A stretch of 64,000 bases of DNA, from NCBI RefSeq assembly GCF_029761915.1, contig NZ_CP121695.1, positions 1,827,501 through 1,891,500 on the forward strand, in the 5' to 3' direction. Each line of letters opens with the position of its first letter. Position 1 is the stretch's first letter. The notes below the pieces were generated by a model. The model was not told where the DNA came from. It ran no database searches and worked only from the letters and a program-made list of their open reading frames with translations. This document shows positions 16,908 through 28,168 of this stretch, piece by piece. The position numbers were made by a program, and so were the translations under genes. This DNA is from Bradyrhizobium sp. CB1650 (GTDB lineage: Bacteria; Pseudomonadota; Alphaproteobacteria; Rhizobiales; Xanthobacteraceae).

Positions 16908-17816
16908 CTACGCCGCGACCTGCATCCGTCGCTCGATCTCGCGATCGAGTGCGGCGGCGAGCTCGCTGCTCACCTCCACCATCGGCAGGCGCACTTCGGG
17001 GCTGTCGATCAGGCCCGTTCGCCACAGCCAGTACTTCGCCGGCGCGGGACTGGGCTCCGTGAACAACAGGCGCGTCAGCTCCGCGACCTCCTGCCAGTGC
17101 GCCAGCGCCGCGCCGGAATTGCCGCGCTTCAGCTCCGTGTAGCCGGCAGCGAAGGTTGCGGTCTCGATATGGGCGGAGAGCAGGATGCCGCCGTCGGCGC
17201 CATCTGAGAGCGCCTCGTGATAATTGGCATCCTCGCCGGTGAGCACGCGAAAGCCCTTCGGCCGGTCGCGCAGCAGCGCGATCGATTGCTCGCGGCTCGC
17301 GCCGCAATCCTTCAGGCCGACGATGTTCGCATGCTCGGCAAGACGCAGCAGCGTCTGATTAGTGATGTTGACCGAGGTGCGATAGGGGATGTTGTAGAGC
17401 GCGAGCGGCCAAGCGGCGTGATCGGCGAGCGCCTCGAAATGCGCGAGCATTCCGCGCTGCGATGGCCGCACGTAATACGGGCTTGCGATCAGATAGCCGT
17501 CGATCGGCCAGTCCGCGGTCTCGTCGAGACGATCCTTCAGCCGCGATGTGTCGGCGCCGGACAGACCCAGGCAAATTGGTAACGTGCGGCGGCCGGCCGC
17601 GATCTCGTCGCGCACGGTGGCGACGAGGCGTTCGAGCTCGGCATCGCGCAGCGTCATGCCTTCGCCGGAGGTCGCACCCAGGATGAAGCCGTCGATGGCT
17701 TGCGCGCCGTAGTGCCGCGCCAGGCGCCGCAGCGACGTCTCGTCGAGACGGCCGTCGCGAAACGGTGTCACCAGCGGCAGCCAGAGTCCGTGCAAATGAT
17801 GTCGTAGGCCGGTCAT
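16908..17816 (-). CDS. Dihydrodipicolinate synthase (DapA) family protein
   Basis: This is a 302-residue (beta/alpha)8 aldolase-type lyase. The Schiff-base lysine is in GLKDCGASR (about residue 169), the catalytic Tyr in YNIPYRT (about 141), and the front motif reads LGATSGEGMTL. These are the family hallmarks, but the family also holds N-acetylneuraminate lyase and keto-deoxy sugar aldolases, so the name dapA is not given. The true dapA may lie elsewhere. The start at 17816 has AAGGAG upstream. It lies 45 bases after a minus-strand terminator hairpin (17860-17888), so it begins its own transcript or is attenuated. Confidence 0.85.
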   Translation of the reverse strand: MTGLRHHLHGLWLPLVTPFRDGRLDETSLRRLARHYGAQAIDGFILGATSGEGMTLRDAELERLVATVRDEIAAGRRTLPICLGLSGADTSRLKDRLDETADWPIDGYLIASPYYVRPSQRGMLAHFEALADHAAWPLALYNIPYRTSVNITNQTLLRLAEHANIVGLKDCGASREQSIALLRDRPKGFRVLTGEDANYHEALSDGADGGILLSAHIETATFAAGYTELKRGNSGAALAHWQEVAELTRLLFTEPSPAPAKYWLWRTGLIDSPEVRLPMVEVSSELAAALDREIERRMQVAA

Positions 17817-17859
17817 GTTCCATCTCCTTGTCAGAAAAGACCTGAGACGGAGGCACATG

Positions 17860-17888
17860 AAAAAACCCCGTCCAGGTGGCGGGGTTTT
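17860..17888 (-). terminator. Rho-independent terminator upstream of the DapA-like gene
   Basis: AAAACCCCG and CGGGGTTTT form a perfect 9-bp stem around nine bases. On the minus strand it is followed by a run of T. Confidence 0.8.
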
Positions 17889-17990
17889 CGGGATTGCGAC
17901 GATGACGAAGCTTTAGCTAGCGCGCGCAAATATCCCTGGTCCCCGGATGGGGGCCTTTTTTCGAGATAGCTGCGCACGACTTCGTGATCA
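17860..17990 (-). ncRNA. Candidate small RNA or leader, proximal to the DapA-like gene
   Basis: On the minus strand a promoter-like pair (TTGACA at 18021-18026, 17 bases, CATCAT at 17998-18003) would start an RNA near 17990. It runs through short hairpins (CACGA-AGT-CGTG and GGCCCCC-ATCC-GGGGACC) to a 9-bp terminator stem with a U-run (17860-17888). The DapA-like ATG is 44 bases further. It could be a free small RNA or a terminated leader of that gene. No homologue is claimed. Confidence 0.45.
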
Positions 17991-17997
17991 TCGGCAA

Positions 17998-18026
17998 ATG
18001 ATGCGGGGTACACATGGAACTGTCAA
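17998..18026 (-). promoter_or_regulatory. Sigma-70-like promoter, minus strand
   Basis: TTGACA (complement of 18021-18026) and CATCAT (complement of 17998-18003) are 17 bases apart. This is the best consensus match in this intergenic region and is placed to drive the RNA ending at 17860. Confidence 0.5.
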
Positions 18027-18057
18027 TACACGCGGAACGCGAAAGCTGGAATTGACG

Positions 18058-18087
18058 AAAAAAAGCCGGGCCCAAAGAGCCCGGCTT
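18058..18087 (-). terminator. Terminator of the small RNA candidate (and possibly lysR)
   Basis: The 9-bp stem AAGCCGGGC/GCCCGGCTT is followed by at least seven T on the minus strand. It lies 170 bases past the lysR stop. Confidence 0.85.
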
Positions 18088-18192
18088 AGGTATTGGCCAC
18101 GTGAGGCCGACACAATCACCTTCCAAGAGGGATTACTGAACTCCCGCGCCACTGGAGGAGGGGGACAAATGCGCAACGCGAAGGCTCAGCGT
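18058..18192 (-). ncRNA. Candidate small RNA with an anti-Shine-Dalgarno motif
   Basis: On the minus strand the region between lysR and the next transcript has its own near-consensus promoter (TTGCTG, 18 bases, CATAAT at 18199-18228), about 135 bases of RNA, and a strong terminator (AAGCCGGGC, seven bases, GCCCGGCTT, then a run of T, 18058-18087). The RNA carries CCCCCTCCTCC at 18154-18164. Such anti-SD sequences mark several alphaproteobacterial trans-acting RNAs. No protein frame fits. It is a good RNA candidate, but expression is not shown. Confidence 0.6.
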
Positions 18193-18198
18193 GGAAAC

Positions 18199-18228
18199 AT
18201 TATGGGCTCGCCCAGCGCCATGCAGCAA
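18199..18228 (-). promoter_or_regulatory. Sigma-70-like promoter of the small RNA candidate
   Basis: TTGCTG (complement of 18223-18228) and CATAAT (complement of 18199-18204) are 18 bases apart. A start about seven bases on would fall near 18192. Confidence 0.55.
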
Positions 18229-18259
18229 GCGTCGAGGCCGCATGTCAGTCATGCGGAAA

Positions 18260-19192
18260 TCAGGACGGCCAGCGCTGCGCCTTGCTCACCACGAAATCGC
18301 GGAACACCTGCACGCGTGCGACCGTCTTCAACTCCTCGGGATAGACGAAATACGTGTCGAGTTGGATCGAATCCGATTCGCCGAAGAGCTGCACCAGACG
18401 GCTCTGCTCCTCGACGAGGTAGTCCGGCAACGCGGCGATGCCGAGACCCTGCTGACACGCGCGCACGAGACCAAGGATGTTGTTGACCTTGAAGTAGGCT
18501 TCGCGCGGACCCGAGCCGTTGCGCCCGGCTTCGATCAGCCAGTTGCGGTTCTGCAGATGCGGCGCGAAGTTGCCGTCCGAGAGCGTGATGATGCGGTGCG
18601 AGTCGAGCTCCTCCAGCGTGCGCGGCGTGCCGAAGCGCTTGATGTATTCCGGCGAGCAATAGGCGTGAAAGCCCATCGCGAACAGCTTGCGCTGGATGAG
18701 GTCGGGCTGCGTCGGCTTGCGGGTGCGGATCGCGACGTCAGCCTCGCGCATCGACAGATCCAGCTCCTCGTCGGTCACGATCAGCGAGATGCGGATCTCG
18801 GGATAGAGCGCGGTGAATTCGCCGAGCCGCGGGATCAGCCAGTTGATGCCGACGCCCGGCGTGGTGGTGATCTTGAGGTCGCCGCTCGGCCGCTCGCGGC
18901 TGTCGGTCAGTTTCGCGCGCGCGGCCTGAAGCTGCATGAACACGTCATGCGCGGTGCGGAACAAGAGGTCGCCCTGCTCGGTGAGGATCAGGCCGCGGGC
19001 GTGGCGGTGGAACAGCGAGACCGAGAGCTCCTGCTCCAGCGCGCTGACCTGGCGTGAGACCGCCGATTGCGAGAGGCCGAGCTGTTCGCCCGCATGCGTG
19101 AAGCTGCCCGCTTCCGCCGCCGCGTGAAACACCTTCAGCTTGTCCCAGTCCATATCCGTAAATCCGTCGCGTGTTCGAGCCATGGTCTTCAT
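18260..19192 (-). CDS. LysR-family transcriptional regulator
   Basis: The 310-residue product has the LysR winged helix (MDWDKLKVFHAAAEAGSFTHA, LGLSQSAVSRQVSALEQEL) at its N terminus and the periplasmic-binding-protein-like effector domain after it. The ATG at 19192 overlaps the trxB stop as ATGA, so it is translated with trxB. The alternative upstream frame within trxB is not coding. A shorter start at the MDWDKL methionine is possible. The inducer is unknown; linkage to thioredoxin reductase suggests a redox or oxidative-stress link, which is inference. Confidence 0.9.
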   Translation of the reverse strand: MKTMARTRDGFTDMDWDKLKVFHAAAEAGSFTHAGEQLGLSQSAVSRQVSALEQELSVSLFHRHARGLILTEQGDLLFRTAHDVFMQLQAARAKLTDSRERPSGDLKITTTPGVGINWLIPRLGEFTALYPEIRISLIVTDEELDLSMREADVAIRTRKPTQPDLIQRKLFAMGFHAYCSPEYIKRFGTPRTLEELDSHRIITLSDGNFAPHLQNRNWLIEAGRNGSGPREAYFKVNNILGLVRACQQGLGIAALPDYLVEEQSRLVQLFGESDSIQLDTYFVYPEELKTVARVQVFRDFVVSKAQRWPS

Positions 19193-20154
19193 TCCGCTGC
19201 CGCGCGCTCGCTGGCGCGCAGGGCCAAGAAACGTTCGGCTTCGAGTGCTGCCATGCAGCCGAGGCCGGCGGCCGTGACGGCCTGGCGATAGGTCTCGTCG
19301 GCGACATCGCCGGCGGCGAACAGGCCGGGCACCGAGGTGGCGGTCGAGTTCGGGGCGACCTCGACATAGCCCGACGGTTTGAGCTTGACCTGATCCTTCA
19401 CGAGTTCGGTTGCCGGCGCGTGTCCGATGGCGATGAACACGCCGTCGGCTTTCAGCTCGGTGCGTGCGCCGGTCTTGACGTTCTTGAGCCGGACATGGCT
19501 GACCTTGCTCGGATTGGCCTCGCCGCAGATCTCGTCGATGACGCTCTCCCAGACCACCTTGATCTTGGGATGCTTGAACAGGCGGTCCTGAAGGATGCGC
19601 TCGGCGCGGAAATGGTCGCGGCGGTGAACGAGCGTGACCTGCGAGGCGAAATTGGTCAGGAACAGTGCCTCCTCGACCGCGGTGTTGCCGCCGCCGACCA
19701 CGATCACTTCCTTGCCGCGGTAGAAGAAGCCGTCGCAGGTGGCGCAGGCGGAGACGCCGAACCCCTTGAAGGTTTCCTCCGAGGGGATCCCGAGCCAGCG
19801 GGCCTGGGCGCCGGTGGCGAGGATGACGGTGTCGGCGAGATAGACGTCGCCGGAGTCGCAGGTGAGGCGAAAGGGACGGTGCAAGGTCTCCAGCTTGGTC
19901 ACCAGGTCGGTCTTGATCTGGGTGCCCATGTGCAGCGCCTGCTTCTCCATCTGCTCCATCAGCCAGGGGCCCTGGATCACGTCGGCGAAGCCCGGATAGT
20001 TCTCGACGTCGGTGGTGATGGTGAGCTGGCCGCCCGGCTGGATGCCCTGGATCAGGATCGGCTCGAGCATCGCCCGCGCGGCATAGATTGCCGCGGTGTA
20101 GCCGGCGGGGCCGGAGCCGATGATGACGACCTTTGCATGGACGGGAGCTGGCAT
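19189..20154 (-). CDS. trxB: Thioredoxin reductase
   Basis: The 321-residue flavoprotein reduces thioredoxin with NADPH. It has the N-terminal FAD-binding GSGPAGYTAAIYAAR (about residues 13-27), the redox-active CATC (residues 137-140), an NADPH-binding GGGNTAVEEA and a late GLFAAGDVAD. Length and layout are those of the low-molecular-weight bacterial enzyme. It is the first gene of a two-gene unit with lysR and is divergent from the Lrp-family gene at 20423. Confidence 0.95.
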   Translation of the reverse strand: MPAPVHAKVVIIGSGPAGYTAAIYAARAMLEPILIQGIQPGGQLTITTDVENYPGFADVIQGPWLMEQMEKQALHMGTQIKTDLVTKLETLHRPFRLTCDSGDVYLADTVILATGAQARWLGIPSEETFKGFGVSACATCDGFFYRGKEVIVVGGGNTAVEEALFLTNFASQVTLVHRRDHFRAERILQDRLFKHPKIKVVWESVIDEICGEANPSKVSHVRLKNVKTGARTELKADGVFIAIGHAPATELVKDQVKLKPSGYVEVAPNSTATSVPGLFAAGDVADETYRQAVTAAGLGCMAALEAERFLALRASERAAAE

Positions 20155-20422
20155 TTTTTTGGACTGCCTTTCTCGGGGGAATCACAGCGCGGGCGCGGAA
20201 AGTGCCGGGAGGGCGTCGCGGAGGCGCTGAAATATCAGAGCTAATCTAAGCGTTCTGGTGAGCCATGCAAGAATTGCATTCCCTCTCGGCGGATTTTTCC
20301 AACAAGGAACAAAAGTCAATTGCGCTGCACGCGCAATAAAATTGCGCACCCGCTGCGGACTCGGCTATGAGGATTGCGACAGACCCACCCGATACCGCCG
20401 CAAGGCCAGGAGTTCCAATCAC

Positions 20423-20902
20423 GTGTCGCGGAACCTAGACGAGATCGATCTCAAAATTCTCGCCGAGATTCAGGCCGACGGTCGAATCACCAATGTCGAG
20501 CTGGCCAAGCGCGTCGGGATTTCGCCGCCGCCGTGCCTGCGCCGCGTCCGGGCGCTGGAGGAGGAGGGCTACATCCACGGCTACCGCGGGCTCCTGGATG
20601 CGCGAAAGCTCGGCTTCGACGTCACCGTGTTCGCCGCCGTGCATCTTTCCAGCCAGGCCGAGGCCGACCTGCGGGCCTTCGAGGAGTTCGTCCGCGCCGA
20701 GCCCCTGGTGCGGGAGTGCTGGATGCTGTCGGGCGAGGTCGACTTCATCCTCAAATGCGTCGCGCCCGACATGGCGACCTTCCAGGATTTCGTCACCCAC
20801 CTGACCGCGGCCCCCCATGTCCGCAACGTGCGGACCTCGCTGGTGCTGCACAATTCGAAGTACGAGGCGGCAGTGCCGCTGGACGTGAAGGGGCGGAGGT
20901 AG
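20423..20902 (+). CDS. Lrp/AsnC-family transcriptional regulator
   Basis: The 159-residue protein has an N-terminal helix-turn-helix (LDEIDLKILAEIQADGRI, VELAKRVGISPPPCLRRVRALEEEGYI) and a C-terminal effector domain of the AsnC type. The GTG at 20423 has AGGAG at about ten bases; the frame upstream to 20258 is not family-like. These proteins control amino-acid metabolism genes in response to amino acids, but the target here is not evident. It is divergent from trxB. A family C repeat follows. Confidence 0.9.
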   Translation: MSRNLDEIDLKILAEIQADGRITNVELAKRVGISPPPCLRRVRALEEEGYIHGYRGLLDARKLGFDVTVFAAVHLSSQAEADLRAFEEFVRAEPLVRECWMLSGEVDFILKCVAPDMATFQDFVTHLTAAPHVRNVRTSLVLHNSKYEAAVPLDVKGRR

Positions 20903-20916
20903 GGCGCTGCATCTTC

Positions 20917-21053
20917 CCCCTCTCCCCGTTCTTACGGGGAGAGGGTTGGGGTGAGGGGCCGCTTCCGCAATCACGGTGAGAATGCGACTCGCGGAGAGTC
21001 CCCCTCACCCGATCGCTTCGCGATCGACCTCTCCCCGCAAGCGGGGCGAGGTG
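20917..21053. repeat. Interspersed repeat, family C, copy 2
   Basis: It opens with CCCTCTCCCCGTTCTTACGG and closes with CCTCTCCCC-GCAAG-CGGGGCGAGG. It is colinear with the copy at 16573-16711. Confidence 0.85.
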
Positions 21054-21067
21054 AAGGATCACGGAAA

Positions 21068-21097
21068 CAAAAAGGCCGCGCGATGCGCGGCCTTTTC
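21068..21097 (-). terminator. Terminator of greA
   Basis: AAAAGGCCGCGC and GCGCGGCCTTTT form a 12-bp perfect stem with a three-base loop, with the T-run on the minus strand. It lies just past the greA stop. Confidence 0.85.
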
Positions 21098-21119
21098 ACG
21101 TCGAACGCGACGGCATTAA

Positions 21120-21593
21120 CTACCGCCACTCCACCTTGGTGATCTCATAGGCCTTGGCGCCGCCGGGCGTGTTGACCTCGACGGTCGCGCCTTTCTTCTT
21201 GCCGATCAGCGCGCGCGCGAGCGGCGAGGTGATGGAGATGCGGCCCTTCTTGGCGTCGGCCTCGACCTCGCCGACGAGCTGCCACACCGTCTTCTTCTCG
21301 GTGTCCTCGTCGACCAGCGTCACGGTGGCGCCGAACTTGATGGTGTCGCCGGACAGTTTCGAGATGTCGATGATGTCGGCGCGCGCGAGCTTGTCCTCGA
21401 GCTCGGCGATGCGGCCCTCATTGTGGGACTGCTCTTCCTTCGCGGCATGATATTCCGCGTTTTCCGACAGGTCTCCGTGCGAGCGCGCCTCCGCGATATG
21501 CTCGATGATCCGCGGACGGTCCACGGACTGGCGCTGCTTCAATTCTTCCCCGAGCGCGGTAAAACCCGCCAGAGTCATCGGAACCTTTTCCAT
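21120..21593 (-). CDS. greA: Transcription elongation factor GreA
   Basis: The 157-residue protein has the N-terminal coiled-coil arm ([17 protein letters not shown], then [27 protein letters not shown]) with the acidic tip that enters the RNA polymerase secondary channel, and the C-terminal FKBP-like domain ([22 protein letters not shown] in short). GreA promotes cleavage of backtracked RNA. The ATG at 21593 follows GAGAGAAG. It is downstream of carB on the same strand, about 200 bases apart. Confidence 0.95.
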   Translation of the reverse strand: MEKVPMTLAGFTALGEELKQRQSVDRPRIIEHIAEARSHGDLSENAEYHAAKEEQSHNEGRIAELEDKLARADIIDISKLSGDTIKFGATVTLVDEDTEKKTVWQLVGEVEADAKKGRISITSPLARALIGKKKGATVEVNTPGGAKAYEITKVEWR

Positions 21594-21801
21594 CGCTTCT
21601 CTCGTTCTCCGGTCGCGCCCCCTCGAAAACGAAAGGGCGTTGCAACCATGATTCGTCGATATTTTCCGGGGCTGAACATCCGGCCACCGGAACGTTATGT
21701 GGGTCGGCGCCGGAACAGAACAACCACCTGGCCGGACAGTTCCTCCGGCCATTGTGGCTTCATTGCCAATCACTTAGCGGAGGCTTCGCCTCCGCCAATG
21801 A

Positions 21802-25266
<3,465 letters not shown>

Positions 25267-25293
25267 CACCGCTCGCGGGCTGGAATTTGGGCA

Positions 25294-25323
25294 CAAAAAA
25301 AGGGCGCGCTCGCCGCGCGTCCC
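25294..25323 (-). terminator. Terminator-like hairpin 30-60 bases upstream of carB
   Basis: On the minus strand GGGACGCGC, a short loop and GCGCGCCC with one bulged A are followed by eight T. It either ends the upstream MFS transcript or attenuates carB. Confidence 0.6.
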
Positions 25324-25407
25324 CATTTGCCGAGAGCGCGGGTTTCCCTCGCGCGCGGGTGGGTCTTAGACCAGTTTTCGGGACGGCGAAACCCCGAAAA
25401 ATGCCCA

Positions 25408-26577
25408 TCAACCGGCAATTTTCACGGGTTTTGGCCTGGCCTGCCAGCCACGGGCCAGATGCACCAGAAGCGACGCCGTGACGCTCGATCCGCCGACCCA
25501 GCCGAGGTCGGTCGGCGACAGCGTCGCCAGCACCGCGCCGCCGAGCGCCCCGCCGATGGCGAAGCCGAGATACATCGCCGAGGCGTTGAGCGAGAGAGCG
25601 ATCATCGAGGCCTGCGGCTCGATCCGGATGATGCTGGCGAGCTGGGCCGGATAGAACGCCCAGCCCGAAATGCCCCAGAGGAAGATGGCGCCCAGCACCG
25701 CGTAGTGGGCCTGCTCCGGCATCAGCTTCAGGACCAGCGAGTGTAGGATCAGCGCCGTTGCCATGCCCGCAAGCCCAAGCGCCGCCGTGGCCAGAGTGCC
25801 GAGCCGGTCGGCGAGGACGCCGCCGAGCATGTTCCCGATCGCAGCCGCGCCGCCGAACACCAGAAGCGCCAGGCTGATCTGGGACGCATCGAAACCGAGG
25901 CTCTTCAACGGGACCGCGAAATAGGTGAAGACGGTGAAGCCGCCGAGCGCCCACAGGATGGTGATGAGAAGCGCGATCAGGACATTGCCGTGACGGGCCA
26001 CGGCCAGCCGCTCGGTGAGCGAGGCGGTGTTGCGCGGCAGGCCGCGGGGCAGGCCGAACAGGAGACCGGCGAGCGCGACGGCGCCGAGCAGGGCGACCAT
26101 GGCAAAGGTCGCGCGCCAGCCAAACAGGCTGCCGACGAAGTTGCCAAGCGGGACGCCGATGACGGTCGCGACCGTGATGCCCGAGGTGACCAGCGCCACC
26201 GCGCGGCCGCGCCGCTCGGGCGCGGCGACCGCCACCGCCACGCCCAGTGCCGTCGGCATGCAAAGCCCGGCGCCGAGCGCCATCAGCATGCGTGAAGCCA
26301 GCAGCAGCACATACCCCGAGGCCACCATTGCCACGAGATTTCCGGCGATGAAGGTCGACAGCGCCAGGGTCAGCACGGTGCGGCGGTCGATGTTGTTCAG
26401 CGTCACCGCCAGGATCGGCGAGCCCACCGCGTAGGTAAGGGCATAGGCCGTCACGAGTTGCCCGGCGGCGGACACTGAGATTTGCAGGTCAGCCGCAATC
26501 AAGGGCAAAAGTCCAGCAATCACAAAACCTTCTGTACCGATCGCAAAGGCCGCCAGGGCCAGCCAGAACACGCTCAT
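25408..26577 (-). CDS. MFS transporter (DHA1-type efflux family)
   Basis: The 389-residue protein has about twelve hydrophobic segments. The start MSVFWLALAAFAIGTEGFVIAG and motif A-like NNIDRRTV are typical of sugar or drug efflux permeases in the DHA1 group. It is divergent from a small ArsR-family gene (26688), with two identical-type palindromes between them, so it is probably repressed by that regulator. The substrate cannot be read from the sequence. It is not related to the carB gene that follows. Confidence 0.9.
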   Translation of the reverse strand: MSVFWLALAAFAIGTEGFVIAGLLPLIAADLQISVSAAGQLVTAYALTYAVGSPILAVTLNNIDRRTVLTLALSTFIAGNLVAMVASGYVLLLASRMLMALGAGLCMPTALGVAVAVAAPERRGRAVALVTSGITVATVIGVPLGNFVGSLFGWRATFAMVALLGAVALAGLLFGLPRGLPRNTASLTERLAVARHGNVLIALLITILWALGGFTVFTYFAVPLKSLGFDASQISLALLVFGGAAAIGNMLGGVLADRLGTLATAALGLAGMATALILHSLVLKLMPEQAHYAVLGAIFLWGISGWAFYPAQLASIIRIEPQASMIALSLNASAMYLGFAIGGALGGAVLATLSPTDLGWVGGSSVTASLLVHLARGWQARPKPVKIAG

Positions 26578-26593
26578 CTCGAAGCATTCCTAT

Positions 26594-26611
26594 GTTCAAT
26601 GTTTATTGAAC
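26594..26611. promoter_or_regulatory. Operator-like palindrome 1 (MFS side)
   Basis: GTTCAAT-GTTT-ATTGAAC is a perfect 18-bp inverted repeat just upstream of the MFS start. It shares the GTTCAA-N6-TTGAAC form with the site at 26642. Confidence 0.75.
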
Positions 26612-26641
26612 TATTGTTTGTTGGAGTTCTGCTGTCAATTG

Positions 26642-26659
26642 GTTCAAGAACTATTGAAC
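26642..26659. promoter_or_regulatory. Operator-like palindrome 2 (ArsR side)
   Basis: GTTCAA-GAACTA-TTGAAC has the same 18-bp form as the site at 26594, with centres 48 bases apart. It lies about 30 bases before the ArsR-family ATG. Confidence 0.75.
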
Positions 26660-26687
26660 ATTGCCGGCACTGCGCTATCATCCCTCC

Positions 26688-27059
26688 ATGAGCCGCACAC
26701 CCCTTCACCCCACCCGCGAGCAGATCGAACTGCCGATGGTTCTGGATTGCCTGAGCGATCCGATCCGCCTGGCGATCGTCTACCAGCTCGCCCAGCAGGA
26801 ACGTGGCAGCAGCGAATTGCGCTGCGGCGATTTCAGCGGGCTCGGGGCCAAGTCGAATCTCGCCTATCACTTCGCCAAGCTGCGCGAATGCGGCCTGACG
26901 CAGACCCGCATCGTCGGCACCAGCCGCATGACAAGGCTCCGCCGCGAGGATCTGGACGCGCGCTTCCCGGGCTTGCTCGATGCCGTGATCAACTCCGCAG
27001 CCAAGGATGCTGATCGGCTTCAGCCTCTTTCCGAGTGCGATGTGGTCGAGGCGGACTGA
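26688..27059 (+). CDS. ArsR-type HTH regulator, probable MFS repressor
   Basis: The 123-residue protein carries a winged helix (VLDCLSDPIRLAIVYQLAQQ, then SNLAYHFAKLRECGLTQTR) of the ArsR/MarR-like small regulator class. No metal-binding cysteine motif stands out, so an organic inducer is likelier. The ATG at 26688 is chosen over one at 26661 because it leaves both palindromes outside the gene. It is divergent from the MFS gene, the normal layout for a repressor and its exporter. Confidence 0.82.
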   Translation: MSRTPLHPTREQIELPMVLDCLSDPIRLAIVYQLAQQERGSSELRCGDFSGLGAKSNLAYHFAKLRECGLTQTRIVGTSRMTRLRREDLDARFPGLLDAVINSAAKDADRLQPLSECDVVEAD

Positions 27060-27140
27060 AAATGAGACGCGTCGGCGCCCGATTGGCCCGCTGCGTCAAT
27101 GCTTTCGCAAAATCCAGCGAGCCGTCACGCCGGAATCACC

Positions 27141-27166
27141 GGCTACTTTGCATGGGGTTGTTTTCG
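27141..27166 (+). repeat. 26-base exact repeat, copy 2
   Basis: It is identical to 14099-14124. It lies 53 bases before the tRNA-like element on the other strand. Confidence 0.8.
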
Positions 27167-27219
27167 AGATTTTGGTTGGGCGGGCTTGCCGAGCCGAAGC
27201 TGGCGAAGCCGGCGAAGGC

Positions 27220-27295
27220 TGGAGACCCGGCCTGGACTTGAACCAGGATAAAGAGCGATGCACCGCTCTCGCGTGGACGCTTCCGCCACCGGGCC
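27220..27295 (-). other. tRNA-like element (possible tRNA pseudogene) with an 8-nt anticodon loop
   Basis: The 76-base minus-strand sequence folds into a near-perfect cloverleaf: acceptor GGCCCGG/CCGGGTC (7 bp with one G-U), T8, A14, a T-arm CCTGG-TTCAAGT-CCAGG in the canonical position, discriminator T and encoded CCA. The anticodon stem AGAGC/GCTCT is perfect but encloses eight bases (GGTGCATC), with no U33. The D-stem has only three pairs. It therefore probably is not a normal adaptor. Confidence 0.5.
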
Positions 27296-27349
27296 GTCGC
27301 GATCATGGCTGATCGGGACACCGCAAGCCACCGCAGCTAAATTTTAACC

Positions 27350-28054
27350 CTAACCGCGCGCTAACGGCGGCCGTGCGATGAAGGTCATGCGCCAGCGGTT
27401 GTGGCCGATATTGGTATGGGCGCGCTGGACCGCGAACCCGGCCGCGGTCAGCTTGGCGGTGATTTCATCCTGGCTGTAGCGCTGCAGCCCAATGCGCGAG
27501 CGCAGATGACGGTAGTCCGACAGCGCGGTGCTGATCAGCCCGATCAGCGCATCTTTCAGGAAGCCGTGCCGCAGGCCGAAACCGAGCAGCGCCATCACGT
27601 CGCGGCCCATGCCGACGTTCGGCTGGAGGATGTCGCCGAGCACCAGCTTGCCGGACGGCTTCAGCAATCGGCGGATGTTGAGGAGCGCGGCGTCGAGCTC
27701 TTCCGCCGTCATGTATTGCGCGACCGAATTCATGACGGCGAGGTCGACGGACTGCTCCTTCATGTTCCTGACGTCCTCGAGCGAGCGGACGCGGATTGTG
27801 GTGTTCGGGGCAAACCGCGCGATCAGCCGGCCGCGGACTCCGGGCGCAGGCTCGGCGAGGATCAGCTTGCTGCAGGCCGCTGCAACCTGGCCCGCCGACA
27901 GCGCCTCGCCGCAGGCATAGTCGAGCACCGTCGCGTCGGGCGACGGGATATAGCTGATGATGTCCCGCGCGATGATCTGGAAGTGCAAGTCGCGATGCAG
28001 CTTGCTGACATAGATCGTATGCGTGGAGTCGTAATAATCGATCCAATCGTCCAT
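27350..28054 (-). CDS. Class I SAM-dependent methyltransferase
   Basis: The 234-residue protein has a degenerate SAM motif I (VLDYACGEALSAG), followed by LILAEPAPGVR and the later VMNSVAQYMTAEEL and LVLGDILQP. The pattern is that of small-molecule methyltransferases of the ubiquinone/tocopherol-like group. It starts MDDWIDYYDSTH. It is divergent from the Dps-like gene at 28169 and the two starts are about 115 bases apart. The substrate is unknown. Confidence 0.8.
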   Translation of the reverse strand: MDDWIDYYDSTHTIYVSKLHRDLHFQIIARDIISYIPSPDATVLDYACGEALSAGQVAAACSKLILAEPAPGVRGRLIARFAPNTTIRVRSLEDVRNMKEQSVDLAVMNSVAQYMTAEELDAALLNIRRLLKPSGKLVLGDILQPNVGMGRDVMALLGFGLRHGFLKDALIGLISTALSDYRHLRSRIGLQRYSQDEITAKLTAAGFAVQRAHTNIGHNRWRMTFIARPPLARG

Positions 28055-28168
28055 GGTATTCGAGGGTCCCGGCCAAACGGTTCCTGTGCAGGAACTGGCG
28101 CTGCCCGCCTTGCGTTAGGGGTGCGACGGCGCGCCGTCAATGTCCGCGTCCTAACAGGAAGGTTTCCC

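Noticed and set aside
17947-18013. Small minus-strand reading frames within the second RNA candidate
   Set aside because: The only frames would start within the promoter or run through the terminator, and none has a proper ribosome site.
18154-18486. A plus-strand frame beginning after a very strong GGAGGAGGGGG
   Set aside because: It runs antisense through lysR and has no family match. The purine run is better explained as the complement of the anti-SD motif in the minus-strand RNA candidate.
18260-20185. A 641-codon minus-strand frame covering lysR and most of trxB
   Set aside because: The upstream part is the wrong frame of trxB. The LysR protein starts at 19192, where ATGA joins the two genes.
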